From Cyclobacterium marinum DSM 745 (GTDB lineage: Bacteria > Bacteroidota > Bacteroidia > Cytophagales > Cyclobacteriaceae): a stretch of DNA of 64,000 nt. Position 1 is the first letter of the stretch; each line of letters begins with the position of its first letter. Positions 53,005 through 62,268 of this stretch are shown in pieces. The stretch spans positions 682,001 to 746,000 of the forward strand of contig NC_015914.1 in assembly GCF_000222485.1 (NCBI RefSeq), written 5' to 3'. The position numbers were made by a program, and so were the translations under genes. The notes beneath the pieces are model-generated. The model saw only the letters and a program-made list of their open reading frames with translations. It was not told where the DNA came from and did no database searches.

Positions 53005-54115
53005 TGACTTTTTATATTCTATAGCCCTCAGTTTGATTCCCAAATTAGGCCCGGGAACCTATAAAAAAATCATTTTACACTGCGGTTCTGCAGCATCATT
53101 TTTTAATTTACCTTTAGGTAAGTTGGAAAGAATCCAAGGCATAGGCCCAAAATTACTGGCCTTCAGAAAGAAAAAACTAAATCTCCTCAAAGAGGCAGAA
53201 CAAATTGTAGAAGCTGCCAACCGAAATCAAATTCAGATCCATAGTTTTCATGCTAATAACTATCCCAATCGATTAAAGTCTATTTCCGATGCTCCTCCTG
53301 TATTATATAGCAAAGGAAACTTGGAGCTAAACCCAAAAAAAACATTGGGGATAGTTGGTACTAGGAAAGCAACGCAATATGGCAAAAACATTACCCATCA
53401 AATCACTGAGGAATTATCCAGATTTCAGCCTTGCATTATCAGCGGCTTGGCTTATGGTATAGACATAGAGGCACACCGTGCTGCCTTGTCTCGAAACTTA
53501 TCAACCATTGGGGTAATGGGCTCTGATCTCAATACCATATACCCTTCCACACATAAGAAAATAGCCGAGCAAATGATGGATTGTGGGGGGCTACTTACCG
53601 AATACAAATTAGGCTCTGAAATGAGTCCCAGTAACTTCCCACAAAGAAATCGAATCATTGCAGGGCTATCAGATGCTTTGATTGTGGTTGAAGCAGCAAA
53701 AAAAGGAGGCGCACTGATCACAGCAGAAATAGCCTACAGTTATAACCGTGAAGTATTTGCTGTACCAGGAAATCTCCAATCTAAATACAGCGAAGGCTGC
53801 AACGACCTAATTAGAAACATGAAAGCAGGGATTTACATGAGTTCCAAAGAGATTGTGAACTCCTTATCCTGGGATATGGAATCAAGAGAATCCTCTGCAC
53901 AAAAGGTTTTTCCGGACACCTCTTTGCTAGACCCCTTAGAGAACAAAATTCTGGAAAGGATTTTTGATAAAAAAGAGGTCGAAGTAAATTGGCTGAGTCA
54001 TGATTTAAATGTCCCAATCAGCACCTTAGCAGTAAAACTACTCAATTTAGAATTTCTGGGTTTTGTGAAAGCCTTTCCGGGAAAAAAGTATCAATGGCTC
54101 CATAGCAAACAATAA
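52985..54115 (+). CDS. dprA: DNA-processing protein DprA
   Basis: 376 residues. An N-terminal helix-hairpin-helix-like region (LGPGTYKKII, IQGIGPKLLAF) precedes the Rossmann-type DprA core: LGIVGTRKATQYG, IISGLAYGIDIEAHRAAL, SNFPQRNRIIAGLSDALIVV and GGALITAEIAYSYNREVFAV. A C-terminal winged-helix (about 310-375) completes the usual three-part form. DprA loads RecA onto incoming single-stranded DNA during transformation. It starts inside the merR gene. Confidence 0.97.
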   Translation: MTSKPDNDFLYSIALSLIPKLGPGTYKKIILHCGSAASFFNLPLGKLERIQGIGPKLLAFRKKKLNLLKEAEQIVEAANRNQIQIHSFHANNYPNRLKSISDAPPVLYSKGNLELNPKKTLGIVGTRKATQYGKNITHQITEELSRFQPCIISGLAYGIDIEAHRAALSRNLSTIGVMGSDLNTIYPSTHKKIAEQMMDCGGLLTEYKLGSEMSPSNFPQRNRIIAGLSDALIVVEAAKKGGALITAEIAYSYNREVFAVPGNLQSKYSEGCNDLIRNMKAGIYMSSKEIVNSLSWDMESRESSAQKVFPDTSLLDPLENKILERIFDKKEVEVNWLSHDLNVPISTLAVKLLNLEFLGFVKAFPGKKYQWLHSKQ

Positions 54116-54184
54116 ATGGCTTAACTGTATGGCCCAATCGTCTTTTTTGATTACATTGAATCATTCTGATCTAAACATAATATT

Positions 54185-54844
54185 ATGAAACTTTCATTCC
54201 TCTCTTTAATATCCTGTCTAGTTGTATTGATCGGTTGCCAAAGCCAAGTAAACAATACTCCCGATACTTTACCTATGAAAATTGCAAAAGCATATGGCTA
54301 TGATCAATTAGATGAGGTACAGTCCATTTCTTATACATGGAACGTAAGAAGGGACAGCGCAACAGTAATGGTGAGAGATTGGAAGTGGGACCTTGTTAAA
54401 GGTGAAGTTTCCTATTCAGATGCCGACACTAGTGTCACTTACCTTATTGCTGAAAAGACTGATCAATTGAAAGAGGTTGACCATAAATTCATTAATGATA
54501 AATATTGGTTACTCTATCCTTTCCAATTGGCTTGGGACAAAGGATATACTACAGAAATTACTGAAAATCAAAACTCTCCAATTAATAGTGATCCGACAAC
54601 CAAACTTACTATTATTTACAACAATGAAGATGGTTATACCCCGGGAGATGCCTATGACCTTTATGTAGATGACAACAATTTGATTAAAGAATGGGTATTT
54701 AGAAAAGGAAATGCTGCCGAAGGCAGAGCCTTTACTTGGGAAAATGAAAAAGATTTTGGAGGGGTGAAAATTGCTTTGGATCACCGAATGAAAGACGGAA
54801 ATAAAGTAATTTGGTTTACAAATGTTAAGGTAAATAAGAAATAG
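54185..54844 (+). CDS. Hypothetical lipoprotein, LolA-like beta fold suspected
   Basis: 219 residues. Lipobox VVLIGC (Cys18). The mature chain is almost all beta strands: VQSISYTWNVRRDSATVMVR, KWDLVKGEVSYSD, KLTIIYNNEDGYTPGDAYDL and GGVKIALDHRMKDGNKVIWF. The order of strands and the GG-x-x-x-P/A near the end resemble the DUF6503-like lipoprotein at 30689-31456, though identity is low. Function unknown. It is 69 bp after dprA and converges on the M23 gene at 54895. Confidence 0.65.
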   Translation: MKLSFLSLISCLVVLIGCQSQVNNTPDTLPMKIAKAYGYDQLDEVQSISYTWNVRRDSATVMVRDWKWDLVKGEVSYSDADTSVTYLIAEKTDQLKEVDHKFINDKYWLLYPFQLAWDKGYTTEITENQNSPINSDPTTKLTIIYNNEDGYTPGDAYDLYVDDNNLIKEWVFRKGNAAEGRAFTWENEKDFGGVKIALDHRMKDGNKVIWFTNVKVNKK

Positions 54845-54894
54845 GCTAGATCGACACTCTTTCCAATGTTAGGAACTAGGAAGACCTTAAGTCT

Positions 54895-56295
54895 TCATCT
54901 TTCCTTCATCCATAATTTTATCCCGGAATTTAATTGCACATGAACCATGTCTTTGAAATACCCAAGCACCTTACCTTGACCAACAAAGTTAGATGCTGGA
55001 AGTAATCCACGATCAAAATATTCAAATAGTGTATCAGTAGGACGCAATTCTATTGCTTGGGTTTTAGGACTTGAGACGTCAACTATAGATTGATGGGCAA
55101 AGCCAATTGATTCATCAGGAAATTGAATCCTAAACCAATCTCCTCTCTTTGCTAAAATTTCGAAATAAGTAAGCTTGGGATGTTTCCCTAGTACTTTTGA
55201 CTTTAAATCTGGCAATGCACGAAAATTTCCATTATTGACAGAAAAAACCCCATAATCTTTAAGAAATACACTGTCAGAAAGAACTATTTCTTTGGGTTTC
55301 TCAGCAACTTGAATAAACGGGAAGGGGTCAACTGCACCTTTTCCCCTTCGGTATATTCCGAAATGCAAATGTGGAGCAGTAGTAATGGCATTTCCGGTAT
55401 TGCCAACTGTACCCAAAGTATCACCTATACTTACACGATTCCCTGCCTTAACGTGCTGGCTATCTAAGTGGGCATAATAATAATTGTACTTACCTGAATT
55501 CACCCAAACGACATTACCTCCCAATCGGTTTTGCCCGGTTCTTCTTACCATCCCGTTTACTACAGCCCTTACCGGTGTACCTCTTTTGGCAAACACATCC
55601 ACCCCTTCATGCTTTCTAGCACCACCACTTCTCGCATCTCCCCAAAAACTGGCAATCTGACCGGATTGCATATCCGGTAACGGAAAGGCAAGAGATCCGG
55701 AAATTTCAATACTTAAGACTACGGCACCTCCTCCAAGCAATTCAGGCTGAACTCTTAGCACATGTTCAGCATCCTGTGTGACGGTATATTCAATTTTTTG
55801 CTGTTCTTCTGAATAGTGAAGTTGAGTGAATTTATCTACCTCTCTTTTAAACACATCGATAAAATACACTGTTGAGGAATCCGTTAAAACATCAGCCTTG
55901 ATGATTACATTATTTCCTTCTTTCACCCCATATTGCAAAAAAACAGCTTCCGCCTTTGAGGGGTCAAAGTAAGTCATCTCATTGTAAGGTAATTGAAGTG
56001 TAGGTAAATTAGACGCATGTCTCAGCTTTCCGTTATTGATCCACTTTTGTCCGATTCCATAATTCTCTAAACCCGATTTATTCAAGGTGTTGAGATAGTT
56101 TTGATAGGGAATAGGGTTTTTAAAAAGTTTTTCTGCTTGGCAAGCACTGAACAAAACAAATAACCATACACACCATAAGGGATGTTGAAAAAGGGGCTTT
56201 ATCGCCTCCTTTCCAAAAAAGAAATACGTATAAAGCCCTTTTATTATTTTTTGATTTCCTAATATTTTTTGATCAATGTGAACTTTGAAACTCAT
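54895..56295 (-). CDS. M23 peptidase lipoprotein with C-terminal SH3-like domain
   Basis: 466 residues as drawn. A lipobox (LFSACQ) lies around residue 51, unusually far in, so the true start may be a later non-ATG codon. Residues 235-345 are the M23 domain: GDARSGGARKHEGVDVFAKR gives the first zinc His and Asp, and APHLHFGIY the HxH. Residues 365-425 (FSVNNGNFRALPDLKSKVLG, DWFRIQFPDESIGFAHQS) look like a bacterial SH3 wall-binding domain. It should cleave peptidoglycan in the periplasm. It overlaps the end of the PfpI gene by 23 bp, so the two share a transcript. Confidence 0.9.
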   Translation of the reverse strand: MSFKVHIDQKILGNQKIIKGLYTYFFFGKEAIKPLFQHPLWCVWLFVLFSACQAEKLFKNPIPYQNYLNTLNKSGLENYGIGQKWINNGKLRHASNLPTLQLPYNEMTYFDPSKAEAVFLQYGVKEGNNVIIKADVLTDSSTVYFIDVFKREVDKFTQLHYSEEQQKIEYTVTQDAEHVLRVQPELLGGGAVVLSIEISGSLAFPLPDMQSGQIASFWGDARSGGARKHEGVDVFAKRGTPVRAVVNGMVRRTGQNRLGGNVVWVNSGKYNYYYAHLDSQHVKAGNRVSIGDTLGTVGNTGNAITTAPHLHFGIYRRGKGAVDPFPFIQVAEKPKEIVLSDSVFLKDYGVFSVNNGNFRALPDLKSKVLGKHPKLTYFEILAKRGDWFRIQFPDESIGFAHQSIVDVSSPKTQAIELRPTDTLFEYFDRGLLPASNFVGQGKVLGYFKDMVHVQLNSGIKLWMKER

Positions 56296-56836
56296 GTTTA
56301 CCTTCGGCTATTTCTTCTACTATTTTTTTATTGAATGCTTCAAGATCTTTTGGTGACCGTGAAGTAACCAGTCCCTGATCACATACACATTCGTGATCAA
56401 ACCATTCCGCGCCGGCATTGATAATATCTCGCTTAATTGAAGGAAATGATGTCATTTTCCTACCTGCCAGCTCACCTGTTTCAATTAATACTTGAGGGCC
56501 ATGACAAATGGAAGCCACCGGCTTGCCTAAAGAGAAGAAATGTTTAATAAATGCCACGGCATCTTCATTGGTACGTAGCTTATCCGGATTCAAAACTCCT
56601 CCCGGAATCAATACAGCATCATAATCTTCGGGTTTGGCTTCTTCCAAAGTCTTATCCACTTTAAAATCTTTGCCCCAGTCCACCTTATCCCATGATTTAA
56701 TGGTTCCTTCATTTGGGGAAATTACCTCCACAAAAGCCCCTTCTTCCTCCAATGCTGATTTTGGGGAAGTAAACTCCACCTCTTCAAATCCACTCTCTGT
56801 AATTAAAGCTATTTTTTTACCTTTTAATTTACTCAT
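56273..56836 (-). CDS. DJ-1/PfpI-family (type 1 glutamine-amidotransferase-like) protein
   Basis: 187 residues from the Met in MSKLKGKKIALITE; an in-frame ATG at 56884 would add 16 unlikely residues. The fold signature is complete: ITESGFEEVEF (active-site Glu), AVLIPGGVLNPDKLRT, and SICHGPQVLIETG with the nucleophilic Cys in a CHG elbow. Relatives (YhbO, PfpI) act as deglycases or chaperone-like stress proteins; which is uncertain. It precedes the M23 lipoprotein gene and overlaps it. Confidence 0.93.
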   Translation of the reverse strand: MSKLKGKKIALITESGFEEVEFTSPKSALEEEGAFVEVISPNEGTIKSWDKVDWGKDFKVDKTLEEAKPEDYDAVLIPGGVLNPDKLRTNEDAVAFIKHFFSLGKPVASICHGPQVLIETGELAGRKMTSFPSIKRDIINAGAEWFDHECVCDQGLVTSRSPKDLEAFNKKIVEEIAEGKHEFQSSH

Positions 56837-56884
56837 CTTTACAATTGGTTTAATTTCAGTCAATTTTTTAAAGGTATAATTCAA

Positions 56885-57281
56885 ATTCCATGCTAAACTT
56901 TTTATTATTAATTTTTTTTAGGTAGAAATTCGATTAACAGCACAGATTAATCCAGTAGTACTATAAATAAATGAGGCTTGCCTTCCCATTATCTTAAATT
57001 AGAAGTAGGGGAAAATTGTGAAGTTGTTAAAAAAATAGAGATCGGTATAATCTCGGAATTGGCAATACTTGCTGAAATTTTTTCAAAATTAGCCACTTCA
57101 TTGGCGTTTTCAATTTCATAATAGCAATACTATAGTAACCTGACTTTATGGTGACTATAACCCTACATTTGCTATTCTAAATTCTGAGTCAAAAGCTGAA
57201 AGTGCTATCAAGCTAAAAATAGAACAAAAAAAAGCCCTGATATCAGGGCTTTTAAAAATTTTTAAATGTATGGTTACTATT
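56885..57281. other. Intergenic stretch without a gene
   Basis: AT-rich, no supported frame; it contains the dnaN terminator at its right end and presumably the promoter of the DJ-1/M23 pair at its left. Confidence 0.4.
57230..57253 (-). terminator. Intrinsic terminator of dnaN
   Basis: The perfect palindrome AAAAGCCCTGA/TCAGGGCTTTT, 29 bp after the dnaN stop, with flanking A/T runs. Confidence 0.85.
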
Positions 57282-58406
57282 TTAAACGTAATTGCTCAAC
57301 ATAACCGGCATAACAAGCATCAAAATGTCTTCATTTTCATTAAGATCAGAAGGTAAAATCAGGCCTGCTCTATTTGGAGCGCTAAACTTCAAGGTCACTT
57401 CCTTGGCTGAAATGTTGTTCAACATTTCCACTAAGAACTTAGCATTAAACCCAATTTCTATGTCTTCTCCTTCATGCTCACAAGACAGTCGCTCATTTGC
57501 TTCATTAGAAAAGTCCAGATCTTCGGCGGAAATTTGTAATTCACTTCCTGTTAATTTCAACCTTACTTGATGGGTCGTTTTATTGGCATAAATGGCAATT
57601 CTTTTTAAGGAACCCAAAAATTCTTGCCTATTGATGACCATGTCATTGTTATTGTCTGCTGGAATTACATTTTCATAATCAGGGAATCTCTCATCAATTA
57701 ACCTACAAATCATTTTGATATTATTGAATTTAAAGTAGGCATTGCTACTATTAAACTCAACCGTCACAGGCACATTCTCGGCCGGAAGAGTAGATTTTAA
57801 TAAGTTAAGGGCTTTCCTTGGCACTATTATACTTGAAGCTTCCGGAGAGGCTATATCAACCCTTCTGTAACGAATCAATCGATGCCCGTCAGTCGCTACA
57901 AAAGTAGTATTGGTACTGCTTAGGTTAATAAATACCCCTGTCATTGCAGGCCTCAACTCATCATTGCTAGTTGCAAAAATGGTATTGGCAATGGCACTGC
58001 TCAAAACATCTGTTGACATCTCTACAGTAGAAGCATTGGTTACACTTGGAATTCTTGGAAAATCCGTAGCGTTTTCACCTGCCAATTTATAGCGTCCATT
58101 GTCTGAACTGATTTCAACACTGTAGGTTTCCTTATCAATACTAAATGTTACAGGTTGTTCGGGAAGATTTTTAAGTGTTTCAATTAGAATTTTTGCAGGA
58201 ACTGCAATATTACCGTCCTCTTTTGCCTCCACCTCAATTTCCGTAGTCATTGATGTTTGCAAATCGGAAGCTGTAACTGTAAGCTTGCTGTCCAATATTT
58301 CGAAAAGGAAGTTCTCTAATATAGGCACAACAGGGTTGGTTGTTACCACCCCATTTATTGCAGAGAGATGCTTCAAAAGTGAAGAAGAAGAAACAATAAA
58401 TTTCAT
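57282..58406 (-). CDS. dnaN: DNA polymerase III beta sliding clamp
   Basis: 374 residues, full length. Three similar clamp domains: MKFIVSSSSLLKHLSAINGV (domain 1), STVEMSTDVLSSAIANTIFA and VFINLSSTNTTFVATDGHRL (domain 2), and NRQEFLGSLKRIAIYANKTT (domain 3), ending in the characteristic LVMPVML stretch. The clamp encircles DNA and tethers the polymerase. It is transcribed alone with its own terminator; dnaA and recF are not adjacent, as is common in this phylum. Confidence 0.98.
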   Translation of the reverse strand: MKFIVSSSSLLKHLSAINGVVTTNPVVPILENFLFEILDSKLTVTASDLQTSMTTEIEVEAKEDGNIAVPAKILIETLKNLPEQPVTFSIDKETYSVEISSDNGRYKLAGENATDFPRIPSVTNASTVEMSTDVLSSAIANTIFATSNDELRPAMTGVFINLSSTNTTFVATDGHRLIRYRRVDIASPEASSIIVPRKALNLLKSTLPAENVPVTVEFNSSNAYFKFNNIKMICRLIDERFPDYENVIPADNNNDMVINRQEFLGSLKRIAIYANKTTHQVRLKLTGSELQISAEDLDFSNEANERLSCEHEGEDIEIGFNAKFLVEMLNNISAKEVTLKFSAPNRAGLILPSDLNENEDILMLVMPVMLSNYV

Positions 58407-58640
58407 ATGTTTGTTTTTTTTAATTCAGTCACAATAAAAATTATCGCAAATCCAAATTATTGCTCGGACACTTCAAATTTAAGCTTTTTAGTCAATGCTT
58501 CTTAGCAATAAAGACGTAAATTTAAATTCCGGTGGATTTAACAGGGTAAAGTTATAAATAAAATTATAAATGCCCTCATATGGTTTTAATTTGATCCGAT
58601 AAAATTAAATTGATTTTTTAAATCAAGTTTAAAACCCTTT

Positions 58641-60320
58641 TCATTTTGAATATTTTCGCTTCCTAAGATATTGTTTGAACCATCCAATAAATACCACCAA
58701 CAAAACCGGCAAAACAACATTTATCACCTGCCACATGGATCGTTGTTGTTTAATTTTCACTTTATTCAGTGGACGTATTTCAAACTCTTTATTTTTACTG
58801 GCAATTATTCCCTCAGGGTAAACCATATAGTTCACCGTATTTTGCAAAAATGTTCTGTTTGCAGTTAAATTTTCGGAGAAAGGGTTATTCCCTAAAGGCA
58901 GAGGTATTTTATCCTGAGGACTTACCCAACTTTTAAATACATCCGCATCACCTGCTACCAGAATCTTACCTCCGTTGCTTTCGGGCAAGAATTTGCTTTT
59001 ATCAAATTCATCGGGCACAAAACGGTTTTTAAAAAAGGAAGTAAATTTACCTTCCAAAAGGTAAGCCAAGGGTAAACTACCGCTGTTGAATGTTTTTATG
59101 TCAGGTTCTTTAGACATATCTTTAAAAGCCACCCTTACCGGGGCACTTTCTCTTCGGCTATAATTGCTGGAAAAAATTAAAGGTGTCTTTTTTACCTGAT
59201 CGGCTTTTACGGTATCAATAGAACTTACAAAGCGAAACTGTACCAAATCTAAGCCTTTGGTGATCGGATGGCTTGCCATCTTTCCCGCTTGCACATAAAA
59301 TGGCCATGGCAAAGGAACTATTTGTGGTTGATTGCCAAACTCACCTGAGACTACGGGATAATAACCAAAATTCAAATCCTTAATTAAATCCTTGTTAATA
59401 CGTACTCCATATCGAAAAAGCAAGTCATCAATTCCCGAGTCAAAAGGCATGGCCAATGTTCCTTTTCCTCCTGCTTCTTCAAGATTTATGGCCATTTGGT
59501 CCATCATAAAAAGGATATTGCCACCATACATGAGAAATTGATCCAATAAATATTTCTCTCTTTCTCCATAGGCTTCTTTAGGACCGGCCACAATCAACAC
59601 CTCAAATGTCAAAAGGTCCGCCACGCTTTTGGCTTGCTCAAAAGGAACTTTATAAACTTCGAAATCTTCATTGAGAGCTTCCACCATGCCATAACCTTCA
59701 TCTTCTTCCATTTCTCCCTGGCCAATTATTACACCAATAGCCCTCTTATTTATGGTATATAACCTTTTGATAGCTTGTCCAATTTCAAATTCTAAATTTT
59801 CAATAGACAAGTTTAAGGTTTCCTCAGGTCGCATCCCCAATTCGCCCTTCAGCAGTAAAACCCCGGTTTCTTTGGACGGAGACCTTAATACAATCCCCGG
59901 AAAAATCAGTTGTGTAGCTTGTGTTCCATTTCGGTTGGAATGTAAATTGGTAGGATTAATGCCATACTCTGCCAATTTGATAATATACTGTTCACTACTA
60001 TCGGTTGCAACAGCTAAAGGATCCACATAATTAATACTAATTTCCTCGGGGCTGTACGAGCGAAAAGTTTTTAGGATTTGCTCTATATTCCTTTGAAATC
60101 GCTTCATTCCAGGAGGTAGATCTCCCATCAATAAAATATCAACCTCCAATGGCCCATCCATGTCTTCCAACACATCTAAGGTTGCTTGACCAATGCTATA
60201 TTTCCCCTCTTCGGTCATATCGAGTCTAAAAGACCACCAATTATCCAAATTGATGACCAAAAACCAAATCAATGATATGGTTAGGATTCCGAAAAGTAAA
60301 GCGCTGTATTTTCTATTCAT
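58641..60320 (-). CDS. gldG: Gliding-motility ABC transporter auxiliary protein GldG
   Basis: 559 residues. An N-terminal membrane helix (LLFGILTISLIWFLVINL, about 8-25) precedes a large periplasmic region with the GldG-type start RLDMTEEGKYSIGQATLDVL and a glutamine-amidotransferase-like ABC-2 auxiliary domain (about 185-300: GVIIGQGEMEEDEGYGMVEA, NILFMMDQMAINLE). A second helix lies at the C-terminus (VINVVLPVLLVVFIGWF). It overlaps gldF by 8 bp. With GldA and GldF it forms the ABC transporter originally found in gliding Flavobacteria; its presence does not prove gliding here. Confidence 0.94.
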   Translation of the reverse strand: MNRKYSALLFGILTISLIWFLVINLDNWWSFRLDMTEEGKYSIGQATLDVLEDMDGPLEVDILLMGDLPPGMKRFQRNIEQILKTFRSYSPEEISINYVDPLAVATDSSEQYIIKLAEYGINPTNLHSNRNGTQATQLIFPGIVLRSPSKETGVLLLKGELGMRPEETLNLSIENLEFEIGQAIKRLYTINKRAIGVIIGQGEMEEDEGYGMVEALNEDFEVYKVPFEQAKSVADLLTFEVLIVAGPKEAYGEREKYLLDQFLMYGGNILFMMDQMAINLEEAGGKGTLAMPFDSGIDDLLFRYGVRINKDLIKDLNFGYYPVVSGEFGNQPQIVPLPWPFYVQAGKMASHPITKGLDLVQFRFVSSIDTVKADQVKKTPLIFSSNYSRRESAPVRVAFKDMSKEPDIKTFNSGSLPLAYLLEGKFTSFFKNRFVPDEFDKSKFLPESNGGKILVAGDADVFKSWVSPQDKIPLPLGNNPFSENLTANRTFLQNTVNYMVYPEGIIASKNKEFEIRPLNKVKIKQQRSMWQVINVVLPVLLVVFIGWFKQYLRKRKYSK

Positions 60321-61035
60321 CTTTATTGATCATAACCCAAGAACATACCAAAAAGGTAAGTATCATTCCAATGAAATAATAAATATTTTCTGAGACGATT
60401 ACCCCTCTTCCCATTTGTTCATAATGAAAGTCTGCTCCCAGTCCCTGTAGCAATACTGCCTGGTCTCCCGTGGCCAGGGTGGCCAAAGCGCCAATCCCCC
60501 CGTATAACAAGAAAGACAAAAAAACAGCAATCACGAAAGAAACAATTTGATTGGAAGAAATGGAGGAACTAAACAAACCCACAGAAGCAAATAAAGCCCC
60601 CACCAAAAACAAACCAATATAAGCTCCGAAAAATCCGGCACTGTCTATATTCCCAATGGTATCACCTAGCTGAAAAATGCTAAAATAATAAACCAAGGTT
60701 GGAATTAAAGAAAAAACCAAAAGCACTAAGGCAGCCAAGTATTTGGCCAATACTATCTGGTAATTTTTAAGAGGGGAGGTCTTTAGTAATTCCCAAGTTC
60801 CGGATTTCTTTTCTTCGGCAACCATCCTCATTGTAATTGCAGGCAAAAGAAATATAAAAACAAATGGAGTATAACTAAACAGAGGTTCCAGGTCTGCATA
60901 ACCATAATCTAAAACACTGGTTCCGGGGAATACCCATACAATCAAACCCAATGAAACTAAGAAAACAGCAGTGATTAAATAGGCTGATAAATTACTAAAA
61001 AAAGCATTGACCTCTTTTTTAAACAGACTTAGCAT
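60313..61035 (-). CDS. gldF: Gliding-motility ABC transporter permease GldF
   Basis: 240 residues with six membrane helices, an ABC-2-type permease. Signature stretches: FKKEVNAFFSNLSAYLITAV at the start, LPAITMRMVAEEKKSGTWEL (around 64-83, the conserved cytosolic loop contacting the ATPase) and LLKTSPLKNYQIVLAKYLAA. The last helix ends YFIGMILTFLVCSWVMINKDE-like. It starts 4 bp after gldA and overlaps gldG by 8 bp. Confidence 0.95.
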   Translation of the reverse strand: MLSLFKKEVNAFFSNLSAYLITAVFLVSLGLIVWVFPGTSVLDYGYADLEPLFSYTPFVFIFLLPAITMRMVAEEKKSGTWELLKTSPLKNYQIVLAKYLAALVLLVFSLIPTLVYYFSIFQLGDTIGNIDSAGFFGAYIGLFLVGALFASVGLFSSSISSNQIVSFVIAVFLSFLLYGGIGALATLATGDQAVLLQGLGADFHYEQMGRGVIVSENIYYFIGMILTFLVCSWVMINKDE

Positions 61036-61039
61036 ACTA

Positions 61040-61948
61040 CTAATTTTGGGTTAAGCTTTGAAAAACGGATTCCAGGTTCTTCTCTTCTTGTCGAATGCTC
61101 ACTAGATTAAGTCCCCGGCTTTGCACCAATTCAATGATTTCGGCTCTCAATTTTTTAGGGTCTTTACAAGTGAAAGCCATAAGGCCGGGCTGTTTTATTT
61201 CTACACTATTATAGGTAAGCCCATCGAGCCATTCACTTTCAATGCTTTCCTCTGTTTCTAATAGAACGATGGATTTTCCTGCTTTGGCTTTAAGGCTTTG
61301 AAGGGCATCTTGTGCCACCACTTTTCCCTTTTTAATAATCACTACTTTGTCACATAGAATCTCAACTTCTTGCATGATATGGGTACTCAGAATCAATGTT
61401 TTATCTTTACTAATGGCTTTAATAAGTTGTCTTATTTCAACCAATTGATTGGGATCCAGACCTGTGGTAGGCTCGTCTAGGATAATAATCTCCGGATCAT
61501 GCACAAGGCTTTTCGCCAAGCCTACCCTTTGCCTATACCCCTTGGACAAATTTCCTATTCTTTTGTGTCTTTCTTCTGTCAACCCACACTGATCCATCAC
61601 CATCTCCACCCTTTCCAATCGTTGTTTTTTCTTCATCTGGTAAAGACCACCAATAAAAGATAAAAACTCAGGAATATACATTTCATCATACAAGGGGTTG
61701 TGTTCTGGGAGGTAACCAATTAATTTACTCACGGCTATAGGGTGTTTTTTAACAGAAATCCCATTAACCAGAGCTTCTCCTTCATCCGCTTGTAAATAGC
61801 CGGTAATGATTTTCATGGTGGTGGATTTGCCGGCACCATTGGGTCCCAAAAACCCTAAAACTTGACCAGGGCTTGCTTGAAAGCTTATATCATTGAGCAC
61901 TTTTTGCTCCCCGAAACTTTTTGAAAGATGATTAATTTCTATGGACAT
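61040..61948 (-). CDS. gldA: Gliding-motility ABC transporter ATPase GldA
   Basis: 302 residues. Walker A GPNGAGKST at 35-43, signature LSKGYRQRVGLAKSL around 134-148, Walker B EIIILDEPTTGLD around 153-165, and the H-loop STHIMQEVEIL. A 70-residue C-terminal extension (KSIVLLETEESIESEWLDGL onward) is typical of this ATPase type. It powers the GldFG channel. First gene of gldA-gldF-gldG. Confidence 0.95.
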   Translation of the reverse strand: MSIEINHLSKSFGEQKVLNDISFQASPGQVLGFLGPNGAGKSTTMKIITGYLQADEGEALVNGISVKKHPIAVSKLIGYLPEHNPLYDEMYIPEFLSFIGGLYQMKKKQRLERVEMVMDQCGLTEERHKRIGNLSKGYRQRVGLAKSLVHDPEIIILDEPTTGLDPNQLVEIRQLIKAISKDKTLILSTHIMQEVEILCDKVVIIKKGKVVAQDALQSLKAKAGKSIVLLETEESIESEWLDGLTYNSVEIKQPGLMAFTCKDPKKLRAEIIELVQSRGLNLVSIRQEEKNLESVFQSLTQN

Positions 61949-62130
61949 AGTTCAAATGAAAATCAATCCAGAAGCAGAGGCCTTCACTACTGTTTCAGGC
62001 TATATTTCTTTATTTGATTGAGTAAATAATCTATTATACTCAGCCTTTAATTTCCACTTTTCTCCAATAATTATTCACTGAACAACGGGTAATTAAATTT
62101 GTTTCAGCAATAAAAACGTATGTAAAAAAG

Positions 62131-62160
62131 CAGACACCGTTATAAAGATAACGGTGTCTG
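62131..62160 (-). terminator. Intrinsic terminator of pgk
   Basis: Perfect 12-bp stem CAGACACCGTTA/TAACGGTGTCTG with a 6-base loop, followed on the minus strand by a U-run. The rest of 61949-62268 shows no gene. Confidence 0.9.
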
Positions 62161-62268
62161 ACTAATATTCATATATAAGAAGCACAGAAATGAAAGTTTA
62201 ATTAAAAAATCTAAATAACTTTCAATTACTGCTTTTAAATCAACTTACTTGTTGGATTAAGTCCAATT

